A stretch of DNA of 64,000 nucleotides, taken from the NCBI GenBank assembly GCA_900549665.1, contig URPH01000011.1, positions 14,555-78,554 of the forward strand, written 5' to 3'. Of this stretch, positions 18,837 to 28,604 are shown in pieces; positions within the stretch are counted from its first letter, which is position 1, and every line of letters begins with the position of its first letter. Source of the DNA: an uncultured Lachnospiraceae bacterium (lineage in GTDB: Bacteria; Bacillota; Clostridia; Lachnospirales; Lachnospiraceae). The position numbers were made by a program, and so were the translations under genes. The notes beneath the pieces were generated by a model. It saw only the letters and a list, made by a program, of their open reading frames with translations. It did not search any database and was not told the origin of the DNA.

Positions 18837-19456
18837 TATGCATACACCTCCTCAATCTTTGCAACAGAGTCCTTTGTGAGAACTACTTTCTTTGCTTTCA
18901 TGATATCGTATGTGTTGATTGTGTTTGTAAGAGCTGTATCAACTGCAGCCATGTTTCTTGCAGATAATACTGTGTTCTGATCATTGTCAGCTAATACTAC
19001 AAGACCTGCTTCAACATTTAAGTTGTCCATAACTGTCTTGAATGCTTTTGTTTTGATCTCGTCAAACTTAAGCTCATCAACTACGACCAGGTTGCCTTCC
19101 TGTACTTTGCTTGTTAAAGCTGATTTTAAAGCAGCCTGTTTTTCTTTTTTGTTTAATCTGATTGTATAATCTCTCGGTACGGGAGCGAATACAACGCCGC
19201 CTCCTGTCCACTGAGGAGATCTTGTCGAACCCTGTCTAGCATGACCGGTTCCTTTCTGTCTCCAAGGTTTTCTTCCGCCACCTGAAACTTCAGAACGTGT
19301 TTTTGCTTTCTGTGTTCCCTGACGTTTATTTGCAAGCTGTGCAACAACTGCCATGTGTACAAGATGTTCATTTACTTCAACACCAAATACCGCATCGTTT
19401 AAATCGATTGTGCCAACTTCTTTGCCTTCCATATTATAAACAGATACGTTTGCCAT
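18836..19456 (-). CDS. rplD: 50S ribosomal protein L4
   Basis: Tunnel protein and, in gamma-proteobacteria, the S10 operon autoregulator. N-terminus [20 protein letters not shown]; extended loop [23 protein letters not shown]; 206 aa. 25 bp after rplC. Confidence 0.98.
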   Translation of the reverse strand: MANVSVYNMEGKEVGTIDLNDAVFGVEVNEHLVHMAVVAQLANKRQGTQKAKTRSEVSGGGRKPWRQKGTGHARQGSTRSPQWTGGGVVFAPVPRDYTIRLNKKEKQAALKSALTSKVQEGNLVVVDELKFDEIKTKAFKTVMDNLNVEAGLVVLADNDQNTVLSARNMAAVDTALTNTINTYDIMKAKKVVLTKDSVAKIEEVYA

Positions 19457-19481
19457 CTGAATGGTCCTCCTTTCCTCCTAA

Positions 19482-20165
19482 TTAAGCGTTTACCTTAACG
19501 GTTTCTTTGATTGTTACTAATGCTTTCTTAGGTCCGGGTACTGCGCCTTTAACCAAAAGCAAATTCTTTTCAGCATCTACCTTAACAACTGTTAAGTTCT
19601 GAACTGTTACTTTCTTGCATCCCATGTGACCGGGCATTCCTTTTCCTTTAAATACCTTTGAAGGAGAAGAACAAGCACCGTTGGAACCCTGATGACGATG
19701 GAACTTAGAACCATGAGCCATAGGTCCTCTGTGCTGGCCAAATCTCTTGATAGCGCCCTGGAAGCCTTTTCCTTTGCTGATCGCGCTAGCGTCGATTCTG
19801 TCGCCTTCTGCAAAAATGTCTGCTTTGATCTCAGCACCGAGTGTATACTCTTCTGCGTTTTCGAATTTGAATTCTCTCACATATCTCTTGGATGAAACAC
19901 CGGCTTTGTCAAAATGACCTTTTAAAGCCTTTGTTGTACCATGTCTGTGAACAATTTCTTTCTTGCCTGCTTTGTCTTTGTTGACTGTTTTGTCTTTTTT
20001 GTCAACAAAACCAACCTGAACTGCTGTGTAACCGTCGTTTTCTTCTGTCTTAACCTGAGTTACAACACAGGGGCCGGCCTGAAGTACGGTAACAGGAATT
20101 AAAGAACCGTCTTCATTGAAGATTTGAGTCATTCCGACTTTTGTTGCTAAAATAGCTTTCTTCAT
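19482..20165 (-). CDS. rplC: 50S ribosomal protein L3
   Basis: Peptidyl-transferase-proximal assembly protein: [66 protein letters not shown]. 227 aa. The 138-bp gap to rpsJ holds small inverted repeats (GAACGG/CCGTTC, GATCC/GGATC) and a good GGAGG site. Confidence 0.98.
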   Translation of the reverse strand: MKKAILATKVGMTQIFNEDGSLIPVTVLQAGPCVVTQVKTEENDGYTAVQVGFVDKKDKTVNKDKAGKKEIVHRHGTTKALKGHFDKAGVSSKRYVREFKFENAEEYTLGAEIKADIFAEGDRIDASAISKGKGFQGAIKRFGQHRGPMAHGSKFHRHQGSNGACSSPSKVFKGKGMPGHMGCKKVTVQNLTVVKVDAEKNLLLVKGAVPGPKKALVTIKETVKVNA

Positions 20166-20303
20166 GTTTTTGCCTCCTTGTTTCTACAGCGGAACGGGTC
20201 ATCAGTTTCCCTCACCGTTCATACTAGATCCGGGATCATATAAGTGGAACTTGCGTTGCTTCTATATAAACCTAATAAAGGATCTAATCTGTTACTAAAA
20301 AAA

Positions 20304-20618
20304 TTATTTCATTTTGATGCCGATGAATACACCAGCGGGCATCTCAAGTCTCTGTAATGCATCAACAGTTTTCTGTGTCGGTGCAATTACGTCGATCAGT
20401 CTCTTGTGAGTTCTCTGTTCGAACTGTTCACGCGAATCTTTGTATTTGTGAGTAGCTCTTAAGATAGTAACAACTTCCTTTTTAGTAGGAAGCGGTACAG
20501 GGCCACTTACCTGAGATCCGTTCTTTTTGACTGTTTCGATGATTTTTTTGGCAGATGCATCAACTAATTGATGATCGTAGGCTTTTAATGTAATTCTCAT
20601 TACCTGCTGATTTGCCAT
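20304..20618 (-). CDS. rpsJ: 30S ribosomal protein S10
   Basis: First gene of the ribosomal run; S10 also serves as NusE in antitermination. [59 protein letters not shown]. 104 aa from the ATG at 20618; AGGAGG lies upstream with a somewhat long spacer (about 11 bases). The frame reaching 20699 is leader sequence. Confidence 0.97.
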   Translation of the reverse strand: MANQQVMRITLKAYDHQLVDASAKKIIETVKKNGSQVSGPVPLPTKKEVVTILRATHKYKDSREQFEQRTHKRLIDVIAPTQKTVDALQRLEMPAGVFIGIKMK

Positions 20619-20881
20619 AAAAAAAGTCGCCTCCTTTTCGCACTTTTTTGATTGAAGTACGACAAGCGGTGACTGTACACTCTCCCGTGTGTGTCGCAAT
20701 GACTTTCACACGTCGTTTCTATCCTCGGATAGACTTTTTGATTTGTACAGTGACTTGCCGTCAGTTTCCTAACTTGACATTCGCTCCACGGAAAACCTGC
20801 AACTATGTGCAGCAACCTCACGCTTCATAGCTATCATGCCACAGCACTTGATAATATAACAGAAAAAAGGAGCTTGCGCAA
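20619..20881 (-). promoter_or_regulatory. S10 operon promoter and leader
   Basis: An extended -10 TGTTATATT (TATATT at 20853-20858) lies 17 bp from TTGCGC (20876-20881), which is itself the loop of the putP terminator. Predicted start near 20846 gives a leader of about 230 bases. It contains a TCTATCC/GGATAGA hairpin (near 20730) and a GTGTGTCG/CGACACAC-type segment further down, either of which could serve autogenous control by a ribosomal protein. No supported frame in the leader. Confidence 0.6.
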
Positions 20882-20892
20882 GCCCCTTTTTC
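20862..20892 (-). terminator. Intrinsic terminator after putP
   Basis: Stem AAAAAGG-GCTTG/CAAGC-CCTTTTT with one mismatch and a CG loop, followed on the minus strand by a six-T run. Lies about 40 bases past the putP stop and overlaps the S10 promoter -35 position. Confidence 0.85.
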
Positions 20893-20931
20893 TCGAAGTT
20901 TATAAAAAATTGTATTTTTTTAAGTACATTG

Positions 20932-22479
20932 TTATTTTTCTGCTTTCAGCTCAGCATTTACCGCTTCAAACTCATCTACGATCTCTTTGGAAGGTGCTTT
21001 TGTCAGAAGACTTACCAGCACATTAACTAAGATTGCAACGATGAATGCAGGAAGCAGTTCATAGATATTCCATGCGCCGCCCAAAGGTCTTACTAAGAAC
21101 TTCCATACAAATACCATGACACCGCCTGCCACCATTCCGGATAAAGCACCCCATTTGTTGGAACGCTTCCAGAACAAAGCCAACAGAACAACCGGTCCGA
21201 AGGCTGCGCCAAAGCCCGCCCATGCAAAGGATACAATACCAAATACAGAGCTGTTGGGATCTCTTGCGATAAACATGGCTACCAATGAGATCAGCACTAC
21301 AGATACACGCGCGATGATCATGGCTGCTTTTTCACTCAGATCCTTGAAAACAACTTCCTTGATAATATTTTGTGATACAGAGGAGGCTGCAGCTAACAGC
21401 TGTGAATCTGCAGTTGACATGGTTGCTGCTAAAATACCGGCTAAGATCAGTCCGGCGATCAACGCTGCCAGCACACCGTGTGAAGCGATCACCTGGGCGA
21501 TCACGATGATAATGGTTTCTCCGTCACTCAATGAAGGGATCACAGAAGCCTTTGTCATTGCATTACCGACAATACCGATCATGATCGCAACACCCATGGA
21601 GATCACAACCCAGACGGTAGCGATCCTTCTCGATAAGGTCAGCTTCTTGGGATTTTCGATCGCCATAAAGCGCAGCAGGATATGAGGCATTCCGAAATAG
21701 CCAAGCCCCCATGCAAGTGTGGATGCGATCGTGATCGCACCATAGGAGGATGCACTGTTACTTGCCGCATCATGAATGGCTGTCAGGTTGAAATAGCCTG
21801 CCATGGAACGGGCATTGTCCGCAACCGCTCCGATACCGCCCGCCGTAGCTACACCATAACCGAGAACCACAACGATGGCAATACTCATAATAATACTCTG
21901 GATAAAGTCTGTCGTACTGGCTGCCAGGAAGCCGCCAAGTGTCGTATAACCGACAATGACAATCGCACTGATGACCATTGCCACAACATAATCCGCATCA
22001 AACAGCGTACTGAAAAGCTTTCCGCATGCAGCAAAGCCGGATGCTGTATAAGGCACAAAGAAAACAATGATCACAATTGCCGCGATCAGTGAAAGAATGT
22101 TTTTGTCATCACGGTAACGGTTGGAAAAGAAAACCGGGATCGTTGTGGAATTTTTGCATTTGACAGTATACTTACGCAGTCTTTTTGCCACAATAAGCCA
22201 GTTGATATATGTACCGATCGCCAGACCTGCTGCCGTCCAGAATGCATCTGCAAGTCCTGTTACATATGCCACACCGGGAAGTCCCATCAAAAGCCAGCTG
22301 CTCATGTCCGATGCTTCCGCACTCATGGCAGTCACAAAAGGTCCAAGCCTTCTGCCTCCCAGATAAAAATCATCTGTTGTCTTGTTTTTCCTCGAAAAAG
22401 CAACTCCGATATAGACAACCACTGCAAGATATGCAATGATCGAGATTAAAATACAGATGTTGGATGTTGTCATTTTCAT
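20932..22479 (-). CDS. putP: Sodium/proline symporter (SSS family)
   Basis: Na+-coupled proline importer of the solute:sodium symporter family. About 13 membrane segments in 515 aa; TDDFYLGGRRLGPFVTAMSAEASDMSSW in the first loop/TM2 is the PutP-type signature (split here as TDDFYLGGR and EASDMSSWLLMG). The later GILAATMSTADSQLLAAASS is the sodium-site helix. C-terminus is charged and cytoplasmic. Monocistronic as far as visible: own terminator downstream, and the DUF4190 gene upstream is 53 bp away on the same strand. Proline rather than another substrate is inferred from overall similarity. Confidence 0.92.
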   Translation of the reverse strand: MKMTTSNICILISIIAYLAVVVYIGVAFSRKNKTTDDFYLGGRRLGPFVTAMSAEASDMSSWLLMGLPGVAYVTGLADAFWTAAGLAIGTYINWLIVAKRLRKYTVKCKNSTTIPVFFSNRYRDDKNILSLIAAIVIIVFFVPYTASGFAACGKLFSTLFDADYVVAMVISAIVIVGYTTLGGFLAASTTDFIQSIIMSIAIVVVLGYGVATAGGIGAVADNARSMAGYFNLTAIHDAASNSASSYGAITIASTLAWGLGYFGMPHILLRFMAIENPKKLTLSRRIATVWVVISMGVAIMIGIVGNAMTKASVIPSLSDGETIIIVIAQVIASHGVLAALIAGLILAGILAATMSTADSQLLAAASSVSQNIIKEVVFKDLSEKAAMIIARVSVVLISLVAMFIARDPNSSVFGIVSFAWAGFGAAFGPVVLLALFWKRSNKWGALSGMVAGGVMVFVWKFLVRPLGGAWNIYELLPAFIVAILVNVLVSLLTKAPSKEIVDEFEAVNAELKAEK

Positions 22480-22532
22480 AATCTCCTCTCATTTGAAAAC
22501 ATATTGGGTCTATCTCAAAAGCATCCGTTTCA

Positions 22533-23234
22533 TTATGAAATCACATTGCCATTGAAAACTCTTACTGCCGCTGATGCGATATTGTCCGTTAAGAAATTCG
22601 GATCCTCTGCAATTGCAAAGACCATAATACATAAATATCCCAGTCCAAACACAAATGCCACGATCGATACGATCAGACCTGCGATCGCAAGGCCTTCCAT
22701 TTTACCATCGTTGTCATTTCTGGATAAGATAGCCAGAACTACGCCTGCAATTCCCAGAATAACTCCCAAAATTCCAAAACCGCAGCAGGTCACGATTCCG
22801 GCAATACCAAAGATCAGAGACAGGATTGCCTTTGTACTGGTCTTCTTTTGGGGCACGAGATTGTATGCATTTTGACTGTAGCCGTCGGCATAGCCCTGCT
22901 GATTGTACCCATTATACCCCTGTGGCTGATAGCCCGGCTGTACATAGCCTTGCGACTGGTAGCCCGGCTGACCGTTGCCCTGCGGCTGATAGCCTGTCTG
23001 GCTGTAGCCCTGCGGCTGGTAATCGCCCTGTCCGTTGCCCTGCGGCTGATAATCTGTCTGGCTGTAGCCCTGCGGCTGGTAATCGCCCTGACCGTTGCCC
23101 TGTGGCTGATAGTCTGTCTGACTGTAGCCCTGCGGCTGATAATCTTCCTGCCCGGTAGTCTGCGATGAGAATCCCTGTGGATCAGTACCCTGCGGAACAT
23201 AGCCGGAATTTATATTATTGTAATTTTCATCCAT
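22533..23234 (-). CDS. DUF4190-type membrane protein with Gln/Gly/Tyr repeat tail
   Basis: The N-terminal 125 residues are a low-complexity tail built on [10 protein letters not shown] / [10 protein letters not shown] units. The C-terminal part holds two or three membrane segments with the small-residue pattern [18 protein letters not shown]...[11 protein letters not shown] of DUF4190-like proteins. Function unknown; such proteins often sit beside DUF2752 genes, as here (divergent, 177 bp away). The tail is encoded by a 60-bp tandem repeat, so its length is likely to vary between strains. The tail is probably cytoplasmic and disordered. Confidence 0.75.
   Translation of the reverse strand: MDENYNNINSGYVPQGTDPQGFSSQTTGQEDYQPQGYSQTDYQPQGNGQGDYQPQGYSQTDYQPQGNGQGDYQPQGYSQTGYQPQGNGQPGYQSQGYVQPGYQPQGYNGYNQQGYADGYSQNAYNLVPQKKTSTKAILSLIFGIAGIVTCCGFGILGVILGIAGVVLAILSRNDNDGKMEGLAIAGLIVSIVAFVFGLGYLCIMVFAIAEDPNFLTDNIASAAVRVFNGNVIS
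22920..23159 (-). repeat. 60-bp tandem repeat, four copies, inside the DUF4190-type gene
   Basis: Four head-to-tail 60-bp units (22920-22979, 22980-23039, 23040-23099, 23100-23159), each encoding 20 residues of the [20 protein letters not shown] type. The middle two copies are nearly identical at the DNA level, suggesting recent duplication. In-frame unit changes would only alter tail length. Confidence 0.85.
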
Positions 23235-23411
23235 ATAAATACATTCTCCTTCTACGTGTTTATTCTCTGCTGATGTAACACATTAAAGTAAATTATACAA
23301 GAAGAATACTTTTTCAACAAGCTTTTTTGACGAAAGAACGAAAATCCATTAAAATACCATTAAACAACGGCAGGGTGTACGGACATTCTGTTTCATCACG
23401 GGAGTACCTCT

Positions 23412-23873
23412 ATGTATTTACATTTTCACATAAATAAAAAAAGATATCTTCTGCTCACAGGCATATTCCTGCTATTGGTTCTTCTTTCCTTTGGCTATGT
23501 ATATATCGCTCCGGTTCTGTCCGATACATACCCTGTCATCTTCTGGGAATGTGTCTTTAAAAACTTTTTTCATCTGTACTGTCCCGGCTGCGGCGGCACA
23601 CACGCGCTTTACGCTCTGTTACACCTGCATCCGCTTGAGTCCTTTCTTTACCATCCGCTTGTAATTTATGTTGTATTTTTTTGCTGTTTCTTCTATATTA
23701 AAATAGGTGTTGCATTGAAAAGACATCATGGAGAAACGGATGTACAGATTCCGGTTATCCTTTTTTATATCGCTTTCATATTAGTCATTGCTTTTTTTAT
23801 CCTGAGAAATGTCCTGCTCGTACGTTTCGGTCTGGACTATCCGGGAGAATTGAAAGCCTTCTGGGGCTTTTAA
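23412..23873 (+). CDS. DUF2752 membrane protein
   Basis: 153-aa membrane protein with a first helix at about 14-35, then the DUF2752 core LYCPGCGGTHALYALLHLHPLESF, followed by two more hydrophobic helices. The CPGCGGTHA motif defines the family; its role is unknown. Divergent from the DUF4190-type gene and 33 bp ahead of a methyltransferase gene on the same strand. No clear ribosome-site consensus just upstream apart from GGGAG about 10 bases before the ATG. Confidence 0.8.
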   Translation: MYLHFHINKKRYLLLTGIFLLLVLLSFGYVYIAPVLSDTYPVIFWECVFKNFFHLYCPGCGGTHALYALLHLHPLESFLYHPLVIYVVFFCCFFYIKIGVALKRHHGETDVQIPVILFYIAFILVIAFFILRNVLLVRFGLDYPGELKAFWGF

Positions 23874-23906
23874 TAAACTATCAACAATCAATTATAGGAG
23901 AATATT

Positions 23907-24779
23907 ATGTGGATTGCAGATCAATGGAAAGATTATGAAGTCATAGATACTTGTTCCGGTGAAAAATGTGAGCGCTGGGGCGACTATATCCTGGTGCGTC
24001 CCGATCCTCAGGTCATCTGGGATACCGGACACCACAATCCGGCATGGAAGAAAAAAAACGGTCACTATCACCGCAGCAATAAGGGCGGCGGCGAATGGGA
24101 ATTCCGCAATCTCCCGGAGGAATGGTCCATTACCTACCGTGACCTGACCTTTAACTTAAAACCCTTCAGCTTCAAGCATACCGGCCTTTTCCCGGAGCAG
24201 GCTGTCAACTGGGACTGGTGCTCTCAAAAGATCAAAGAGGCGACCAGAGAAAAAGGACGTCAGTTAAAGGTGTTAAATCTCTTTGCCTATACCGGCGGTG
24301 CAACGATTTCTGCTGCCGCAGCCGGTGCTGCGGTAACGCATGTAGATGCTTCCAAGGGCATGGTGACCTGGGCAAAGGAAAATGCTTTGTCATCCGGTCT
24401 TTCCAGTGCTCCCATCCGCTGGCTGGTGGATGACTGCGTCAAATTTGTCGAGCGTGAGATCCGCCGCGGCAATACCTATGACGGAATCATAATGGATCCC
24501 CCGTCATACGGCAGAGGACCCAAAGGTGAAATCTGGAAAATCGAAGAGTCGATTTATCCGTTTATTCAATTAACCGCAAAGCTTTTATCAAAGGATTCCG
24601 TTTTCTTTCTGATCAATTCCTATACAACCGGACTGCAGCCCGCTGTATTATCCTACATGATCAATACGGCAATCGTACCGCAGTTTGGCGGCAGGGTGGA
24701 AGCCGGAGAAATCGGTCTTCCGGTCACAGAGAGCGGTCTCATACTTCCCTGCGGCGCCAGCGGCAGATGGTGTAAATAA
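23907..24779 (+). CDS. Class I SAM-dependent methyltransferase, RlmI-like
   Basis: Rossmann-fold methyltransferase resembling rRNA cytosine-C5 enzymes of the RlmI/RlmK group. Motif I NLFAYTGGATISAAAAGA near residues 126-143, motif II VTHVDASKGMV, and the catalytic DPPSYGRGPKGEIW loop. 290 aa, shorter than RlmI because the N-terminal PUA domain is absent and replaced by about 110 residues with many Trp and Lys. Substrate (rRNA or other) cannot be told from sequence. Ends only 4 bp from the convergent ABC permease with no terminator between. GGAG site before the ATG. Confidence 0.82.
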   Translation: MWIADQWKDYEVIDTCSGEKCERWGDYILVRPDPQVIWDTGHHNPAWKKKNGHYHRSNKGGGEWEFRNLPEEWSITYRDLTFNLKPFSFKHTGLFPEQAVNWDWCSQKIKEATREKGRQLKVLNLFAYTGGATISAAAAGAAVTHVDASKGMVTWAKENALSSGLSSAPIRWLVDDCVKFVEREIRRGNTYDGIIMDPPSYGRGPKGEIWKIEESIYPFIQLTAKLLSKDSVFFLINSYTTGLQPAVLSYMINTAIVPQFGGRVEAGEIGLPVTESGLILPCGASGRWCK

Positions 24780-24783
24780 AGCT

Positions 24784-27075
24784 TTAATCATCCCGTGATT
24801 CCCAACTATCGTTGATCACTGCATTTTTCATGGCTTTCTTCAGATCCTGAGGGAATCCTTTTGTATACAATGCATACTGCGCCGCTTCTCCATCCTTGGA
24901 AATAACCTTTATGAAATAATCCTGATCGGCCATCATATCAACCTCTAATGTATTCCAGTGTGCTTCCATCGGGAATGCATCCGCCATAACCTCTTTGCCA
25001 AGCTCTGACTGAGGATCCAGTTCTAAGACAAGCTGTGTCGTGGTATCATCCGTTTCGGTTGTTGTATACACATTTATCTTAGAAACCTTATCTGCCGGAA
25101 TGGATGTATCTGTATTTATACCGATGGACTGCAGAAATGCTGTCGTTTTCTCATCACATTCATAGACACTCATTATGATGGTAACAGCTCCGGCATACTC
25201 ATCCCATCTGGTCTCCCATCCGTTCTCGCCTTTTACAACCTTCCCGATACCAATGTCAATATATCCGACAGGTGCTTTATCTATCAGATCCTTATATGTC
25301 CGGGCATTCAGATCATCCTTCATTGCTGCGCAAAGCTTATCGATATCCTTTCCGTCGATTCTCCGGCCATAGGAATCTCCCATTCTTGATTCAAAATCAT
25401 ATCCGGTATATGTGGCTTCCGCATCATATGAATCACTGCTCAAACGGTCCATAACAACCGGATTATCAAATAGATTGACCGCCTTTTTATATCCCTGCGT
25501 CTCATACACAACAGAATATATCTTTCTGATATCAATCTCGGAGAGCCAGTATTTTCTTTTCACGCTCCGCCCGTTTTTCAGATGATATTCAACCACCGCA
25601 CTCTCGCAATCATACCGGTCCCTGTAGGTCAAATCACTGTCAACACCCAGATCATCTCTCACAGAATAAGTCTCATCCCGAGGGAAGGTATCTGTCGACC
25701 GATACTGTTCTTTATCCATTGCATCCTGCAAAACGGTGAGCAGGACCTTTTTGGCATTTTCATCGGTAATATGCATATCGGCTGTATCCCCCAGCTCTGA
25801 GGCGGACCCATTGTTTTGCGGTGCAGCCCAGTCATAGTCTCTGACAAATGAGAAATCGGCAAGTTTATCTTCCTTTGGCAGGTACGTATTATATCCGAAA
25901 ATATCAAATGCATAAACAGAAAAGATCAGGCAGCACAGAACACCTGCCGCAAGCGATGCTGGCAAATGCTTTTTGGGATGACGGATAATACTGTTAAAAT
26001 CACCCTCCATGATGGAACAAAGTATGATATGCAATACGATCGTCGATAAAACAATACCGATAAATCCATACATAATGACCTTTTCATAATAGGTACCCGC
26101 AATCGCCATCAATACGCCGACATACAGAGAAACCGCAAAAACAATCGCAAACTGAATTAACGGAACCGCTTTTTTAAATACAATGGCCTTTCCTCCTGTC
26201 TGGGAGGCTCTTTTTTTGTAAAGCCAGTAAGCGATCAACGTATATACGATCAGCTGCAGCAGTAAAAGCACAAAATAATAAGCACATTTTGTTGATACAC
26301 CGGCTCCGTAGCGGAAATAATTATACTGTGCAAATGCCCGGTTCTCGATGGAGAGAAATGCACTCAGCCCGGAAAAAATCGGCGAGGTCAGGTTACCCGT
26401 TGCGAACTGACTATAGCCCGTGTCCCCGCAAAAGGTATCCAGAAACTGTGTTTTAAAGGCAAGTATGGATGCCCGGCAGGCAACTTCTACAAATAAGAGA
26501 AATACGCCGCCAAAAAATGCCAGTACCATGTTGCCGGTCAATAACTGTGCGATCAGCACAAGCATGTATACACCCATAAATGTCAGCACACAGACAACAA
26601 ATATCCAGGCACTTGCTTTTAGAAAGTCGCTGTTATATATTCCATATCCTAAAATGATCAGGTTGGAGGCTAAAAGCCCCAGTGCCAGCGGAACGGCATA
26701 CATAAAGAGACTGTTTAAATGGATATACACAAAACGTTCTTTTTCCCTGACCGGAACGGATTTGTACAGATCCACCTTCTGGCGCTTGTTCATCCAGGAA
26801 AGACTCTGGATCGCCATTATAATTCCCAGAACAATCGCAATGAAAAAGTGTAAAATGTTGTAAATATTTCCCATCAGAATAGAATAGCACATCTGATTGT
26901 AAGCAACGGCAGTCTTAAGTTCCAATAACTGATATTCAGCAACCGCTCCGGATACGGATAAATAAGTAAACATAGGCAGTGCAAAAAATATAAGTCCAAT
27001 GCTTAAGAATAATATCCAGCTTCTTTTTTTGATATTCCATAAACTATACTTCCAATATGAGCTTCTTGATGTCAT
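24784..27075 (-). CDS. ABC transporter permease, YtrC-like, large
   Basis: Membrane subunit of the adjacent ABC ATPase. 763 aa from the ATG at 27075, preceded by GGAGG with 9-base spacing. It overlaps the end of the ATPase gene by 32 bases; an upstream GTG is less likely because it encodes the ribosome site. Two membrane blocks of several helices (about 25-260 and 300-400) are followed by a 350-residue extracytoplasmic or peripheral C-terminal part rich in Asp/Tyr/Lys. The helices include the WNIKKRSWILFLSIGLIFF start that many ABC-2 exporters share. Transported substrate unknown; GntR/YtrA-controlled exporters often respond to cell-wall antibiotics. Confidence 0.8.
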   Translation of the reverse strand: MTSRSSYWKYSLWNIKKRSWILFLSIGLIFFALPMFTYLSVSGAVAEYQLLELKTAVAYNQMCYSILMGNIYNILHFFIAIVLGIIMAIQSLSWMNKRQKVDLYKSVPVREKERFVYIHLNSLFMYAVPLALGLLASNLIILGYGIYNSDFLKASAWIFVVCVLTFMGVYMLVLIAQLLTGNMVLAFFGGVFLLFVEVACRASILAFKTQFLDTFCGDTGYSQFATGNLTSPIFSGLSAFLSIENRAFAQYNYFRYGAGVSTKCAYYFVLLLLQLIVYTLIAYWLYKKRASQTGGKAIVFKKAVPLIQFAIVFAVSLYVGVLMAIAGTYYEKVIMYGFIGIVLSTIVLHIILCSIMEGDFNSIIRHPKKHLPASLAAGVLCCLIFSVYAFDIFGYNTYLPKEDKLADFSFVRDYDWAAPQNNGSASELGDTADMHITDENAKKVLLTVLQDAMDKEQYRSTDTFPRDETYSVRDDLGVDSDLTYRDRYDCESAVVEYHLKNGRSVKRKYWLSEIDIRKIYSVVYETQGYKKAVNLFDNPVVMDRLSSDSYDAEATYTGYDFESRMGDSYGRRIDGKDIDKLCAAMKDDLNARTYKDLIDKAPVGYIDIGIGKVVKGENGWETRWDEYAGAVTIIMSVYECDEKTTAFLQSIGINTDTSIPADKVSKINVYTTTETDDTTTQLVLELDPQSELGKEVMADAFPMEAHWNTLEVDMMADQDYFIKVISKDGEAAQYALYTKGFPQDLKKAMKNAVINDSWESRDD

Positions 27076-27952
27076 AACCCACAACCTCCGTTTCACTGAT
27101 AAAGATTTCCTCTAAGGAAAGCGGCAGAACCTCGCAAAAAACGGTATCGATCTGATTGAGCTTTTCAGCAATTTCCTCACGACCGCCGCGGACTGTCAAT
27201 GTATAAAGGGAACCTCTGTGTTCTTTTTTCATAATGTCAAAAATACTGAGTGCATTTTCGTAAGCAGCTCCATCCTTGAATACACACTGGATCTTCTGAA
27301 GTCCGCACTTCATTTCATCCAGATCCTTGGATAACAGGACGCCGCCCTTGTGCAAAAGACCGACCGTATCGCAGATATCTTCAAGCTCCCGCAGATTGTG
27401 CGATGCAATGACCGGTGTCAGACCTCTTTCTCCCATTTCCTTTGCCAAAAGGCTTTTCACCGCCTGACGCATAACCGGATCCAGTCCGTCAAAGGTCTCA
27501 TCACACAGAATATAATCTGTCCGGCTTGCCAGTGCCAGAATGACCGCCAGCTGTTTTTTCATGCCTTTTGAATAAGTGGCTATTTTGCGCTTCGACTCCA
27601 GCCCAAACTGTTGTAAGAGCTTGTAATACTCTGCTTTATCAAAGCTTTTATATACCATACTGTAGTACTGCTCCATATCGACTGCATTTCCATGTGAAAA
27701 AAAATACGGTTCATCCGCAATAAAGAAGATTTTCTCCTTTGCTGCCGGATTGTCGTATACCGGCATGCCCTCAACGGTAATCCCGCCTTCGTCCGGCTTC
27801 ATCACACCGCACATCATACGAAGCAATGTGGACTTTCCGGCTCCGTTGGTACCGATCAGACCGAATACCATGCCTTCTCTTATATCGATATCAATCTGAT
27901 TGACCGCTATATAATCATCAAATTTTTTGGTAATTCCTTTTATGGATATCAT
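27044..27952 (-). CDS. ABC transporter ATP-binding protein
   Basis: ATPase partner of the downstream permease. Walker A GTNGAGKST near residue 35, Q-loop region DEPYFFSHG, ABC signature YSKGMKKQL (Lys replacing the second Gly, as in many ABC-2 ATPases), Walker B DYILCDETFDGLDP, H-loop IASHNLRELED. The C-terminal 90 residues form the accessory domain found in YtrB/CcmA-like proteins. 302 aa. AGGGAG site before the ATG; 45 bp after the GntR gene. Confidence 0.92.
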   Translation of the reverse strand: MISIKGITKKFDDYIAVNQIDIDIREGMVFGLIGTNGAGKSTLLRMMCGVMKPDEGGITVEGMPVYDNPAAKEKIFFIADEPYFFSHGNAVDMEQYYSMVYKSFDKAEYYKLLQQFGLESKRKIATYSKGMKKQLAVILALASRTDYILCDETFDGLDPVMRQAVKSLLAKEMGERGLTPVIASHNLRELEDICDTVGLLHKGGVLLSKDLDEMKCGLQKIQCVFKDGAAYENALSIFDIMKKEHRGSLYTLTVRGGREEIAEKLNQIDTVFCEVLPLSLEEIFISETEVVGYDIKKLILEV

Positions 27953-27997
27953 GTTTCTCCCTCCTTGATTATTAGCCTACGCTAACTGCTTTTCCTG

Positions 27998-28363
27998 TCA
28001 AATATCCTTATGACGGGAACTGATATAATCCGTCAGTACAGATATTTCCACACCGGCTTCCTCTGTCTCCCGAAGCAAACCCTCTAATTTTTCCAATATT
28101 TCTGCCTGCTTCATATCCTTCAGGTTGGTGTTTTCAGCGACAAAATTGCCTCTGCCCTTGACCGTATAAATAAAACCCTGACGCTCCAATTCCGCATACG
28201 CTTTCTGAATCGTATTGGGATTGATGGAAAGCTCCATCGCCAAGGATCTGACGGATGGCATTTTCTCACCCGGTGTCAGCACATTGCGCACGATCAGATT
28301 TTTGTATTTACTTACGATCTGCTCATAAATCGGTGTCGGATCGGTATAATCAATCCAGATCAT
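27998..28363 (-). CDS. GntR-family regulator, YtrA subfamily
   Basis: Short GntR regulator: winged helix-turn-helix in residues 8-75 (PIYEQIVSKYKNLI, SVRSLAMELSINPNTIQKAYAELERQGFIYT, VKGRGNFV) and a brief 40-residue dimerisation helix, the YtrA layout for regulators of ABC exporters. Start taken as the second ATG (28363), 7 bases from AGGAGG; the first ATG is only one base from it. Heads the regulator-ATPase-permease operon; a perfect dyad lies about 95 bases upstream and is its likely operator. Confidence 0.92.
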   Translation of the reverse strand: MIWIDYTDPTPIYEQIVSKYKNLIVRNVLTPGEKMPSVRSLAMELSINPNTIQKAYAELERQGFIYTVKGRGNFVAENTNLKDMKQAEILEKLEGLLRETEEAGVEISVLTDYISSRHKDI

Positions 28364-28455
28364 TTTCATCCCTCCTTGCTGTCAGATAGATCGCTCTGTT
28401 TTTGTGTTGCTGCATTTTGTATGCTTTTGTTTCATTTTGTTTATTTACCGCTTCG

Positions 28456-28517
28456 TTATAAGTGTACTATCACATGTGGTACACTTATAAATTAACATAT
28501 GAATTTGAGGATGTCAA
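28456..28517 (-). promoter_or_regulatory. GntR operon promoter with perfect 12-bp dyad operator
   Basis: TTATAAGTGTAC (28456-28467) and GTACACTTATAA (28479-28490) form a perfect 12+12 inverted repeat with an 11-base centre. On the minus strand, TTGACA at 28512-28517 lies 17 bp before a weak -10 TAATTT (28489-28494), so the dyad covers the predicted -10 and start. A bound dimer or tetramer of the adjacent regulator would block initiation. Autoregulation is inference. Confidence 0.75.
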
Positions 28518-28543
28518 ACGATTTTTCATTTTTATAAAAATAT

Positions 28544-28584
28544 TAAAAAAAGCCGGCAGAATATCACATTGATATTCTGTCGGC
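28544..28584 (-). terminator. Intrinsic terminator after the LCP gene
   Basis: 15-bp stem, GCCGGCAGAATATCA (28552-28566) with TGATATTCTGTCGGC (28570-28584), one G-T pair, and a seven-T run on the minus strand. About 20 bases past the stop. Confidence 0.92.
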
Positions 28585-28604
28585 TCATCCAATTTTATCT
28601 GTCC

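Noticed and set aside
22920..23159. Regularly spaced repeats, possible CRISPR
   Set aside because: Units are contiguous 60-bp tandem copies without spacers and lie in frame in a coding region.
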